64,000 nt of DNA from Aldehydirespirator sp963662645 (GTDB lineage Bacteria > Actinomycetota > Acidimicrobiia > Acidimicrobiales > Aldehydirespiratoraceae). The translations under genes were made by a program, and so were the position numbers. The first letter of the stretch is position 1, and each line of letters begins with the position of its first letter. The notes beneath the pieces were generated by a model. It did not search any database. It saw nothing but the letters and a program-made list of their open reading frames with translations, and was not told the origin of the DNA. This document shows positions 19,502 to 27,425 of this stretch, in pieces. The stretch is taken from contig OY759762.1 in NCBI GenBank assembly GCA_963662645.2, positions 3,348,001 through 3,412,000 of the forward strand. The letters run 5' to 3'.

Positions 19502-19908
19502 GGGTCGTCCTCGACACGAACGTCATTGTCTCGGGCCTGAACTTCCCCGGAAACGAACGGGTGGTGCTGGAGCTTGCCTTGAGGGGACGCTTCGATCTGT
19601 GGCTGTCACCGCTGATCCTGGCCGAGGTGAGCGGTGTGCTGGTGCGCAAGTTCGGCTGGTCTGAGGAACGCACGTCCCAGGCTCTCAGGTTGCTGGGAGA
19701 GGCCGCCACCGTCATCGAGCCTCACCGGCTCCCCGACACCATCAAGGGTGGTCATGCCGACAATCGCATTCTGGAGTGCGCGGCTCAGGCATCCGCGGAT
19801 TATCTGGTCACCGGCGACCGGCGGCACCTCCTGCCTCTCGGCGAGCATTGCGGTGCCAGGATCGTGAACGCGCCGCGATTCCTGTCAGAGACGGAGGACC
19901 GGGGGTGA
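19498..19908 (+). CDS. PIN-domain toxin (VapC-like ribonuclease)
   Basis: 136 aa with the acidic residues expected in a PIN nuclease: Asp6 in VVLDTN, Glu43 in LILAEVSGVL, Asp88 in HADNRILECA and Asp101/Asp107 in ADYLVTGDRRHL. Such toxins cleave RNA in a metal-dependent way and are held inactive by the partner antitoxin encoded just upstream with a 4-nt overlap. It matches the group annotated as putative toxin-antitoxin toxin component, PIN family. The gene looks intact. Confidence 0.88.
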   Translation: MRVVLDTNVIVSGLNFPGNERVVLELALRGRFDLWLSPLILAEVSGVLVRKFGWSEERTSQALRLLGEAATVIEPHRLPDTIKGGHADNRILECAAQASADYLVTGDRRHLLPLGEHCGARIVNAPRFLSETEDRG

Positions 19909-20108
19909 GAGGCCTTGGATGCTGACTTGACGACGGGTCATCGTGGCCGGGTCCATCGGAGTCGCGGGCATAGGCGCGTCGCCCACCGTCGGGTAGCCCG
20001 GTAGGGCTGCGCTCGCACCGCTCGACACCGCTGGCGATGAACCGCGACGGTACGCTGGTGTCTCGGTGTTGGGCCGGGACAACCTCACGATTGCGAGGGG
20101 GCAGCTAG

Positions 20109-21080
20109 GTGGACGTGTCGGTGCTGGCCGAGGCGGTGGCGCTGTCCGAGCAGCGGGTGCCGTACGTGCTGGCCACTGTGGTCTGGCGGCGGGGTCCGTC
20201 GTCGGGACGGCAGGGCTCCAAGGCCGTGGTCCTGGCGGACGGGACGGTGCGGGGCTGGCTGGGGGGGGCCTGCGCGGAGCCGTCGGTCGTGCGACACGCC
20301 CGGGAGTGCCTGGAGACCGGCCGGCCCGCTCTGCTGTTCCTGGGCCAGCCCGACGACCTCGACGGCCGCTCCCAGGAGGGGGTGCGTTCCATAGCCATGG
20401 CCTGTGAGTCCGAGGGGGCGCTGGAGGTGTACTTGGAGCCGCACCGTCCTGAGCCCCAGGTGATCGTGGTGGGCCGGTCCCCGGCCGTGGACGCGCTGGC
20501 CGAGATGGCCGTCTCGCTGGGGTGGAGTGCCACCGTCATCGACGACGGCGGCAACCCCGACGAGCACACCCGGCCGGAGCTGGTGCGCACCAAGCTCGAC
20601 CTGTCGGGACTCGGCATCGACGGCGCTACCGCGGTGGTGGTGGCCACCCAGGGCCACTACGACGACTTGGCTCTCGAGGCCGCCCTGGCTTGCGACCCGG
20701 GATACGTGGGTCTGATCGCCTCCGACCGGCGAGCCGCCACTGTGCTCGACCACTTGCGCAGCCGGGGCGTGACTACGGACGAACTGGATCGTGTGCACGC
20801 GCCCGCCGGCTTGGACCTCGGCGCAGTGGCCAATGCGGAGATCGCGGTGGCGGTGATGGCCGACCTCGTGGCTCGGCGAGCCAGAGGCGAACTGGTGACG
20901 GGCGGACCGAGCGAGACTCCCCCCAGAGTCGAGGCCATAGACCCGGTTTGCGGCATGACGGTGATGGTGGACGACGCCAAGTACCACACCGTCCACGACT
21001 GCAACGACTACTGGTTCTGCGCCCCCGGCTGCCTGCGGGTCTTCACGGCAGACCCACAGACCTTCCTCGCCACGGCCTGA
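20109..21080 (+). CDS. XdhC/CoxI-family molybdoenzyme maturation factor with C-terminal YHS domain
   Basis: 323 aa, GTG start at 20109 with GAGGGGG upstream. The N-terminal part (YVLATVVWRRGPSSGRQGSK, WLGGACAEPSV) is the XdhC/CoxI N-domain; the middle is a Rossmann-like domain (VIVVGRSPAVDALAEMA ... GYVGLIASDRRAA). Residues about 278-320 form a YHS metal-binding domain (DPVCGMTV ... FCAPGCLRVF) with three cysteines. XdhC proteins help sulfurate and insert the molybdenum cofactor. With coxMSL 4 kb upstream on the same strand, it most likely serves the CO dehydrogenase and was separated from it by insertion of accessory DNA. Confidence 0.85.
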   Translation: MDVSVLAEAVALSEQRVPYVLATVVWRRGPSSGRQGSKAVVLADGTVRGWLGGACAEPSVVRHARECLETGRPALLFLGQPDDLDGRSQEGVRSIAMACESEGALEVYLEPHRPEPQVIVVGRSPAVDALAEMAVSLGWSATVIDDGGNPDEHTRPELVRTKLDLSGLGIDGATAVVVATQGHYDDLALEAALACDPGYVGLIASDRRAATVLDHLRSRGVTTDELDRVHAPAGLDLGAVANAEIAVAVMADLVARRARGELVTGGPSETPPRVEAIDPVCGMTVMVDDAKYHTVHDCNDYWFCAPGCLRVFTADPQTFLATA

Positions 21081-21164
21081 TCGGTGTCGTGGCAACGGCA
21101 CCCCGTCTGGCTTGGCCCACTGGCTGCGACACCGAGATGCACCAAGGTTGGGTTCGCAGCTCCC

Positions 21165-22445
21165 TCAGCGAGCCGAGCCGATCTCAAAGACGGCCGAAGC
21201 CGCGACCCGCGTGGCCGCGGCCAGGTCGTCGGGTTCCGCGCTTTCCGATTCGTTGTGGCTGACTCCGTCACGGCACGGGGCGAACACCATGGCCGATGGG
21301 CAAATCCGAGCCAGGTGCATGGCATCGTGGCCCGCTCCCGAGACGATGTCGGTGTGCTCGATTCCCAACTGTGACGCGGTGCGGCGGATCAGCGCGAGCA
21401 GATTCGGGTCGAACTCGGTGGGCTCGATCGCGGAGAGAGTGGTGGCGCGACCCGAACAAGGTTGGCAGCGAGCCTGCACGGCGGCGCCGATGGTGGCGGT
21501 CAGCTGCTCGAGGGCTGTCTCGTTGGGGTGTCGCAGGTCGATCGTGAAGGCCGCGGCATGCGGGACGGTATTGGGCGATCCCGGCGCGAGCTCGAACTTG
21601 CCGATGGTGAACCGGGTGATGTCCTCGGGGTCGTGGACCATCTCGTGCAGGCCGGCGATCACTTTCACCGCGCTGACCAGCGCATCGCGCCGGGAACGGA
21701 GCGGAGCAGTGCCGGCATGGGCGGCCTCGCCAGCGATCTCGATAATGAACCGGCGCATGCCCTGGACCGCGGTTACGACCCCCACTGAAAGCCCGCGAGC
21801 CTCCAAGATCGGGCCTTGCTCGATATGTGGTTCCAGGTAGGAGTGGGGGAGTACCGAGCCCAAAGCCCGGTGTTCCGCTCGGGTTTCGGCCAGAGACCGG
21901 TCCAGAGCATCGCCCAGGCTGATCGATCCGTCTGATACCTCCCTCATATGATGGACACTGCGCCGCCCGGCGAACACGCTGGAACCCATTGCTCCCGGCT
22001 GGAACCGGCTGCCCTCCTCGTTCGTCCAGGCCACCGCCTCCACGGCCCGCAGCGGCCTAGCCTGCGCCGAGCGCAGCGCCTCGATCACCTCCATCCCCGC
22101 CACCACACCGAAGGCTCCGTCGAAGCGTCCGCCTGTCGGTTGACTGTCGAGATGGGAACCGATCATCACTGGCTTGAGTGCGGAGTTCTGGCCCTCATAG
22201 CGCACGAACAGATTGCCGATCTCGTCCTGGTAGGCGGGCAGGCCGCGCTCAGCCGCCCAACGGCACACGAAGTTCTTTGCCTGAGTGTCTTCGATCGATA
22301 GCGCCTGCCGGTTGACACCCCCGCCTGCCGTGGCGCCGAACTCCGCTAGGTCCATTAGCAGCGTCCACAGCCGCTCCTGCGAGACCTCGGCCGCTACCTC
22401 GCCGCCGCCCGCGGCATCGAACCTAGGCGATGCACCCGGAGTCAT
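21165..22445 (-). CDS. M20-family amidohydrolase (N-carbamoyl/N-acyl amino acid hydrolase type)
   Basis: 426 aa from the ATG at 22445, five bases after the upstream stop; a start at 22496 would overlap that gene. Metal-site motifs are present: SHLDSQPTGGRFDGAFGV, WTNEEGSRF, HIEQGPILE, with a dimerisation-type domain between. This is the AmaB/HyuC/allantoate-amidohydrolase group, which removes carbamoyl or acyl groups from amino acids. It follows the M24 ectoine-hydrolase-like gene, so it could deacylate the ring-opened product of that enzyme, a step done by the unrelated DoeB in known ectoine pathways. That role is inference; the family call is secure. Confidence 0.85.
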   Translation of the reverse strand: MTPGASPRFDAAGGGEVAAEVSQERLWTLLMDLAEFGATAGGGVNRQALSIEDTQAKNFVCRWAAERGLPAYQDEIGNLFVRYEGQNSALKPVMIGSHLDSQPTGGRFDGAFGVVAGMEVIEALRSAQARPLRAVEAVAWTNEEGSRFQPGAMGSSVFAGRRSVHHMREVSDGSISLGDALDRSLAETRAEHRALGSVLPHSYLEPHIEQGPILEARGLSVGVVTAVQGMRRFIIEIAGEAAHAGTAPLRSRRDALVSAVKVIAGLHEMVHDPEDITRFTIGKFELAPGSPNTVPHAAAFTIDLRHPNETALEQLTATIGAAVQARCQPCSGRATTLSAIEPTEFDPNLLALIRRTASQLGIEHTDIVSGAGHDAMHLARICPSAMVFAPCRDGVSHNESESAEPDDLAAATRVAASAVFEIGSAR

Positions 22446-22450
22446 GGTCG

Positions 22451-23671
22451 TCACACTTCTATCGGGCCGCGCCTGAACCGTGTCACAGCTCGGCAACTAC
22501 TGGCGGTTACCACCACCGTCTCACTCACCGCGGCGAGCTGTTCACCCGGTCTGCGCACAACCTGAGGAAGGTGGAAGACCATGTTGGGCTCGATGACGGT
22601 TTGGTCCCCGTCGGCTAACTCCAAGAAGAATCCTTCACCCCAATCGGGTGGAAAGTTCAACCCCATCGAGTATCCGGCTCGCTTGCGGATGGTGATCCCG
22701 TGGCGAGCGGCAACCTGGCCGACGGCCCGGTTCACGTCGTCGGAGGTAACCCCCGGGCGCAGCGCGGCCATGGCTGCCTCGAGCATCTCCTCGGCGATTT
22801 CCATGTTGGCCCGGCATCGGGGCTCGGCGCGTCCTGCCACCAGAGTTCGGAAGAGGGCGCCCGCGTAACGGTCAACGGTACCGGCGAGCTCCACCAGGAT
22901 CTGGTCGCCCTCGACGATCCGCTTGTGCTTGGACCACACCGAATGCGGCGCCAGCATTCGATGCCCCGACATCAAGAACACCGGCAGCCCGGTGTACTCG
23001 CAGCCCGCCTCCACCGTGGCCTTGTGGACCCACCCCGACAGTTGGGCCTCAGTCATGCCCAGATCGAAGTGGTCGACGGCGGCCTGCATCCCAAGTTCAG
23101 CGATCCGGCTAGCCTGCTCGATTTTCTCGATCTCCGCGGGCGACTTGACCTTGCGCAGGCGCTCTACCAGCCAGGAACCGTCCACCAAGGCCATATCCGG
23201 GCATACTGCGTCCAGCCGATCCAGCAGCGCCACCGGCAGGTACCAGCCGTTGCGGTCGATGCCCACCGTGGCGGCCGACACACCTAGACGGGAGAGTGCG
23301 GTGCTCAGAGCAGCGATCGGGTCATCGGTGTCGGCGTATGCCACCAGCCGCTCCTCGTCGAGCCACGACCTCACGGCTAGGCCCATCGCCTCCATGGAGC
23401 GCAGTACGATCAGCGGCTCCTCTCCCAGCTTGATCACCACGAACTGCGGGTAGTAGTAGCCAGGGGTGTGCCAGCCGGTGAGATAGCACACGTTCTCGGG
23501 CGTGTGCACAACTAGGGCGTCCATCCTGAATGCCTCCATCAGACTGTGCAGTCCGCTGAGGCGGGCCCGGTATTCGGCCACCTCGAACGCGTGTTCAGGT
23601 TGAAGCGTGAGGGGACCGGCCATCAGCAGACTCCCCGAGGCTCGAACGCGCCTCGATTCAACGACATCCAA
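22451..23671 (-). CDS. M24-family hydrolase, ectoine hydrolase (DoeA/EutD)-like
   Basis: 406 aa (a start at 23623, MAGPLTLQ, is also possible). It has the creatinase N-domain and pita-bread M24 C-domain. The C-half carries strings typical of the ectoine hydrolase group as I recall it: YYYPQFVVI, LRKVKSPAEIEK, APHSVWSKHKRI and GYSMGLNFPPDWGE. The usual M24 metal aspartates are absent: the first site reads LVELAGT and the second RYAGALFRT, as in metal-free creatinases. DoeA/EutD opens the ectoine ring. The adjacent M20 amidase, the Ehu-like importer and the EutA-like proteins support a role in breakdown of ectoine or a similar cyclic amidine. Confidence 0.72.
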   Translation of the reverse strand: MDVVESRRVRASGSLLMAGPLTLQPEHAFEVAEYRARLSGLHSLMEAFRMDALVVHTPENVCYLTGWHTPGYYYPQFVVIKLGEEPLIVLRSMEAMGLAVRSWLDEERLVAYADTDDPIAALSTALSRLGVSAATVGIDRNGWYLPVALLDRLDAVCPDMALVDGSWLVERLRKVKSPAEIEKIEQASRIAELGMQAAVDHFDLGMTEAQLSGWVHKATVEAGCEYTGLPVFLMSGHRMLAPHSVWSKHKRIVEGDQILVELAGTVDRYAGALFRTLVAGRAEPRCRANMEIAEEMLEAAMAALRPGVTSDDVNRAVGQVAARHGITIRKRAGYSMGLNFPPDWGEGFFLELADGDQTVIEPNMVFHLPQVVRRPGEQLAAVSETVVVTASSCRAVTRFRRGPIEV

Positions 23672-23696
23672 GAGTGGTGCATCGCCTGCATACGCT

Positions 23697-23735
23697 GATT
23701 CTAGCAGAGCTACTTGATTCTAGGAGAACTGTAGC
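23697..23735. promoter_or_regulatory. Control region of the M24-M20 pair with two copies of the TCTNCTARR motif
   Basis: Two tandem 19-bp units, GATTCTAGCAGAGCTACTT and GATTCTAGGAGAACTGTAG, lie 26-60 bp before the M24 gene. Read on the minus strand they contain TCTGCTAGAA (23708-23699) and TCTCCTAGAA (23727-23718), plus TAGAAT, which resembles a -10 hexamer. An inverted repeat GCTAC/GTAGC (23709-23713, 23731-23735) encloses the second copy. Confidence 0.45.
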
Positions 23736-23776
23736 ACCGCGCTAGGTGTCGGCGAGCGAAGGGTCGCGAGGAGACG

Positions 23777-24712
23777 TCAGCTGGCCGGAACCACGCGGGC
23801 CTCAGCCTCTGCAAGACCCAGGGGCCAGGAGCGGGCAGCCAAGTGGTCGTCGAAGATCCGCTCGAAGTCCCTGAAGGACCAACTTGAATGTTCCACCGCA
23901 GGATGCAGCACCGCCGGGTGTACTAGCAGCGACAGGCGCTGGCCATCGAAGCGAACAATCTGGCCGGCAATTGCGGCCGCCGCGTCCGACAGCAGATAAA
24001 CGGCCAAGGGAGCCATGGCCTCAGCCGCGGGGACCTGCTCCAGCCGGGGGGCCTGCTCGCTGAGCCTTGAATACTCGCGGGCCTGCTGGGTCAGTGCGGT
24101 GTCGGCGAGGGGCGAAATGGCGTTGACTCGCACGCCTTGGCCGAGCAAGTCTGCGGCCCACGCGTAGGTCAGAGACGCCACCGCACCCTTGCTGGCCCCG
24201 TAGGCCGACTCTTCAGGGTCACCCGCATGCGAGCCCGAGGTGACGTTGAGGATTGCGCCCGACCCTTGCCGGACCATATGGCGGGCCGCATGGGCGCCGC
24301 AAAAGGCGGTTCCCAGCACGTTCACCTCCATGCTGGCTCGCCAGTCTCCTTCGCTAAGTCTGTCGATGGGGCCGAGGCGCATTATCCCGGCGTTATTGAT
24401 CAGCCCGTCGAGCCGGCCAAACGAAGCGACGCACCGGTCCATGAGCTCGTGAGCCTGACGCCAATCGCAGACGTCGGCCACTGCGGCCACCGCGGCCCCG
24501 CCGGCCGCTCGGATCTCCGCGACCACGGACTCGGCGGGCGCGGAGTCGATGTCGTTGACCACCACCCCACCCCCGGCCGCGGCAACCGCCCGGGCGTAGG
24601 CTGCGCCCAGACCCCGGCCCGCGCCCGTCACCACTACCGCCTTGCCCTGGAGCTCCCAGCCCGTGATCCCAGGGAAGGCACCGCGGCGGTCGTCTGGAGC
24701 GAGGGCCGCCAT
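23777..24712 (-). CDS. Short-chain dehydrogenase/reductase (SDR)
   Basis: 311 aa classical SDR with an unusually long C-terminus. Cofactor loop VVVTGAGRGLGAAYA, NNAGIM, catalytic Ser in NVTSGSHAG and Tyr-x3-Lys in SAYGASKGAV are present; Asp after the second strand (VNDID) suggests NAD. Its ATG overlaps the stop of the regulator gene (TGATG), and it is the last gene of the long minus-strand operon that begins with the ABC importer. The substrate is unknown, perhaps an alcohol or aldehyde intermediate of the catabolic route. Confidence 0.85.
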   Translation of the reverse strand: MAALAPDDRRGAFPGITGWELQGKAVVVTGAGRGLGAAYARAVAAAGGGVVVNDIDSAPAESVVAEIRAAGGAAVAAVADVCDWRQAHELMDRCVASFGRLDGLINNAGIMRLGPIDRLSEGDWRASMEVNVLGTAFCGAHAARHMVRQGSGAILNVTSGSHAGDPEESAYGASKGAVASLTYAWAADLLGQGVRVNAISPLADTALTQQAREYSRLSEQAPRLEQVPAAEAMAPLAVYLLSDAAAAIAGQIVRFDGQRLSLLVHPAVLHPAVEHSSWSFRDFERIFDDHLAARSWPLGLAEAEARVVPAS

Positions 24713-25602
24713 CAGTGGCTTTGGTCTCTGGAGCGCCGTACGCTGGTCATCAAGGATTCCGAAGGCGCGTTGACCCAGAGCACCCTAGCGAGTTCGCTTG
24801 AGGAATTGCGCCAGCGATGCCCTCGTACGCTGGAGAAATGCAGGGCCGAGCCGGGCTCCAGTTCGTACTCCTCATCGTCGATCCAGAACGTCAAGCGACC
24901 CGACACAAGGAAGACGAACTCCTGTCCGCCGTGGCTGTACGTCTCTAGAGTGTCAGTCCCCGGCGCGATCGTCGTCATCACCGCCTCCAGGGCACCGGGG
25001 CGAGCCATCAGGTTCTCAACAGTGTGACCACCGTCGGGCGACACGTACCGCTCGCGCTCGTCCGGCCTGACCAGGGGCCTTGGCCGGCTCTCGGTCGTCT
25101 GGCCGATCTCGGGCAGCGAGATGCCCAGCGCCTCAGCGATGTTGAACAGGTTCGCCATCGAGGAGCCGATATGGTCGCGCTCGAGCGCGCTCAGAAACGA
25201 CAGCGAGACGCCGGCGGCTTCAGCCACGTCTCTGAGGGTCAGGCCTCGCCGTTGCCTGAGCGTTCGCAGCTTCTGTCCGATTCTTGTCGCATCAGGATCG
25301 GTTAGCTCCTCCGGGTTGGCAGCTGGCCCCAACTCGCGGGCGATCGCCACCGCGTTCAAGCCGTCGGCCCGAAGTTGCGCCACCTGCCGGGCCCGCTCGA
25401 TGTCGGAGGGGCGGTACACGCGGTGTCCTCCCTTGGTCCGGCCCGGAGCCACCAACCCCTCTATCTCCCAGCGCCTCAGCGTGCCCGGCGTGACGCCGGC
25501 GGCCGATGCGGCCTCTCCGATCGCCAGCGTCAGTTCCGCCTCGGCCAGGGCCGATGCCGGCCCGGGTGCAACCGCGATCTGTTCTTCTGCAGCTTCTCTC
25601 AT
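24712..25602 (-). CDS. Three-domain regulator: MerR HTH + XRE HTH + cupin
   Basis: 296 aa. Residues about 25-95 form a MerR-type winged helix (IGEAASAAGVTPGTLRRWE, GHRVYRPSDIERA). Residues about 107-168 form an XRE/Cro-type HTH (KLRTLRQRRGLTLRDVAEAA, FLSALER). About 205-285 form a cupin sensor (TYSHGGQEFVFLVSGRLTF, LHFSSVRGHRWRN). XRE-cupin regulators are common; the added MerR reader is unusual. It lies inside the catabolic operon, 7 bp after a flavin oxidoreductase gene, and probably senses a pathway compound through the cupin. It may bind the TCTNCTARR sites found in the island. Confidence 0.88.
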   Translation of the reverse strand: MREAAEEQIAVAPGPASALAEAELTLAIGEAASAAGVTPGTLRRWEIEGLVAPGRTKGGHRVYRPSDIERARQVAQLRADGLNAVAIARELGPAANPEELTDPDATRIGQKLRTLRQRRGLTLRDVAEAAGVSLSFLSALERDHIGSSMANLFNIAEALGISLPEIGQTTESRPRPLVRPDERERYVSPDGGHTVENLMARPGALEAVMTTIAPGTDTLETYSHGGQEFVFLVSGRLTFWIDDEEYELEPGSALHFSSVRGHRWRNSSSELARVLWVNAPSESLMTSVRRSRDQSH

Positions 25603-25609
25603 GCACTCG

Positions 25610-26584
25610 CTACTCGTGTGGTTGTTGTCGACCTCTGTGGGGGGACGACCCTACCCGCACCGTTCGGTGTCGAATCTCGCACACCCGCTCTAGTGCCTCC
25701 CGGCTGCGTGATTCGTCATCATCGGGCACAAGATCGAACAGCACCGCATCCACGCCCGCGTCCGCGTACTGGCCGAGAGCATCCGCAATGCGCTCGTCTG
25801 AGCCTCCGATGTGCCAGGCGGGCTGATCGTCCGGCGGCGCGGGAGAGACGTCGAGGTTGCAGCGCATCGTGATGCCGACGGTGACGCCACCCCGCCCGGC
25901 CTCGGCCTGGAGGGAGCGCATCCGATCAGCGGCCGCCCTCACGTCGGCTGGATCGAGTTGCATGGGCTGCCAGGCATCGCCGAACCGGGCGGCGCGCCTG
26001 ATGGCCGTTGCGCTGTTGCCGCCGACCTCGATGCGCGGTGGCGGCACCGGCTTGGGCTCGAAGCGAACAGCAGCGGCGTGGTACTCGGCACCTGCGAAGG
26101 GGATGTCCCCCGGCATCGTCCACAGCGTGCGTAACAGCTGCAGATAGTCGTCGGTAAGCCGGCCACGCCGGGGCCAGGCACCCGGAGCCGCGATGTCGAA
26201 CTCCTCGCGTAACCAGCCAACGCCGACCCCGATAATGACGCGCCCGCCGACCATGGCCTGCACGGTCGCGATTTGGCGGGCTAGCAGCATGGGCTCGCGC
26301 AGCGGCAGAGCCAGCACGCTCACGCCTACCGCCACGGACTGCGTCGTCGCCCCCAGGACGGCCAGGGAAATGAGCGCCTCGTACTGGATCTCAGCGCTGA
26401 CCGGGTCGTAGGCGCCGCCGTGGCGTGAGAAGGGATACGGCGTGGCGACCTTCGAGGGCACCACCACGCGGTCCGACACCCATACCGAGTCAAGGCCAAC
26501 CTGCTCGCACATCGCGGCCCGATTCACCATGCCTGTACTCGACGTGCTGGGGCCGTAGCCGCCCACCGACACTCCTAGCTTCAT
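25610..26584 (-). CDS. Luciferase-like (LLM) flavin-dependent oxidoreductase
   Basis: 324 aa from the ATG at 26584, preceded by GGGAGGG; the frame is open further upstream but without family similarity. The fold is a bacterial-luciferase TIM barrel: MKLGVSVGGYGP, VLALPLREPMLLARQIATVQ, GRVIIGVGVGWLREEF and IEVGGNSATAIRRAARFGD are typical of the F420-dependent group. It would catalyse hydride transfer or oxygenation with F420 or FMN. It is in the operon between an SDR and the regulator. Substrate unknown. Confidence 0.83.
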   Translation of the reverse strand: MKLGVSVGGYGPSTSSTGMVNRAAMCEQVGLDSVWVSDRVVVPSKVATPYPFSRHGGAYDPVSAEIQYEALISLAVLGATTQSVAVGVSVLALPLREPMLLARQIATVQAMVGGRVIIGVGVGWLREEFDIAAPGAWPRRGRLTDDYLQLLRTLWTMPGDIPFAGAEYHAAAVRFEPKPVPPPRIEVGGNSATAIRRAARFGDAWQPMQLDPADVRAAADRMRSLQAEAGRGGVTVGITMRCNLDVSPAPPDDQPAWHIGGSDERIADALGQYADAGVDAVLFDLVPDDDESRSREALERVCEIRHRTVRVGSSPHRGRQQPHE

Positions 26585-26610
26585 GCGGCGACCCTCCCGA
26601 CCCGATCCTG

Positions 26611-27387
26611 CTATTGGGCGGTGAACCCACCGTCGACCACGAGGAGTTGGCCTGTCATGTAGCTGCTGGCCTCCGAGGCCAGGAAGATGGCCGCACCCAC
26701 GATCTCGTCGGGTTGTGCAACTCGACCCATCGGATAGATGTCGGCGTTGAACCAGGGGTGGTCGGGCTCTACCGCGGCCTCGGCCCGCACGCCGGGCGTG
26801 TCGAAGGAGCCCGGCGCAATCGAGTTGACTCGCACTCCCCGCCGGGCCCACTCCACTCCGAGGCTGCGGGTCAGCTGGCCCACCCCCGCCTTGCTGACCT
26901 GGTACCCGACGCTACCTGTCCAACCCACGATACCCGCGACCGATGCTACGGTCACGATCGCCCCCTGGCCCTGAGCCAGCATGATCCGCCCGACCTCTTG
27001 GCAGCACAAGAATGCACCGGTGAGGTTCACGTCGAGCACTTGGTGCCACAACTCCAGCGGGTAGTCCTCAGCTCGGTGCCGGGCCCCGATGCCAGCCACG
27101 TGGATCAGCGCGTCGATCCGGCTGTGGACCCGGAGCACATGTGCCACCATGTCCTTGACGGATCCGGGGTCGCTCACGTCGCATGGGTGAGATCCGGCGG
27201 CCCAGCCGTCGAGCTGTAGTTGTTCTGCGAGCGAAAGAAGGGCATCTGTCTGGATGTCGATCAGTTCCACGGTCGCGCCGGCCTGAGCGACGCCAATCGC
27301 GATGGCGCGTCCCAGGCCGCTAGCAGCGCCGGTCACGATCGTCACCCGGCCGTCGAGACTGAACTTGTCGAGTCTTGGCGAATCCAT
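26611..27387 (-). CDS. Short-chain dehydrogenase/reductase (SDR), FabG-like
   Basis: 258 aa; the ATG at 27387 is chosen for its ribosome site (GAAGGAGC). An ATG at 27429 overlapping the MFS stop is less likely. All classical motifs are present: TIVTGAASGLGRAIA, HVAGIG (usually NNAG, here altered), Ser in TVASVAGIVG, Tyr-x3-Lys in VGYQVSKAG and the C-terminal GQLLVVDGGFTAQ. Asp in ELIDIQ suggests NAD. It lies in the catabolic operon downstream of an MFS gene and probably oxidises a hydroxylated intermediate. Confidence 0.86.
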   Translation of the reverse strand: MDSPRLDKFSLDGRVTIVTGAASGLGRAIAIGVAQAGATVELIDIQTDALLSLAEQLQLDGWAAGSHPCDVSDPGSVKDMVAHVLRVHSRIDALIHVAGIGARHRAEDYPLELWHQVLDVNLTGAFLCCQEVGRIMLAQGQGAIVTVASVAGIVGWTGSVGYQVSKAGVGQLTRSLGVEWARRGVRVNSIAPGSFDTPGVRAEAAVEPDHPWFNADIYPMGRVAQPDEIVGAAIFLASEASSYMTGQLLVVDGGFTAQ

Positions 27388-27425
27388 CTGTGGTGCTCCT
27401 TCGCTGGGCTGGGACTTGTAGCCGT

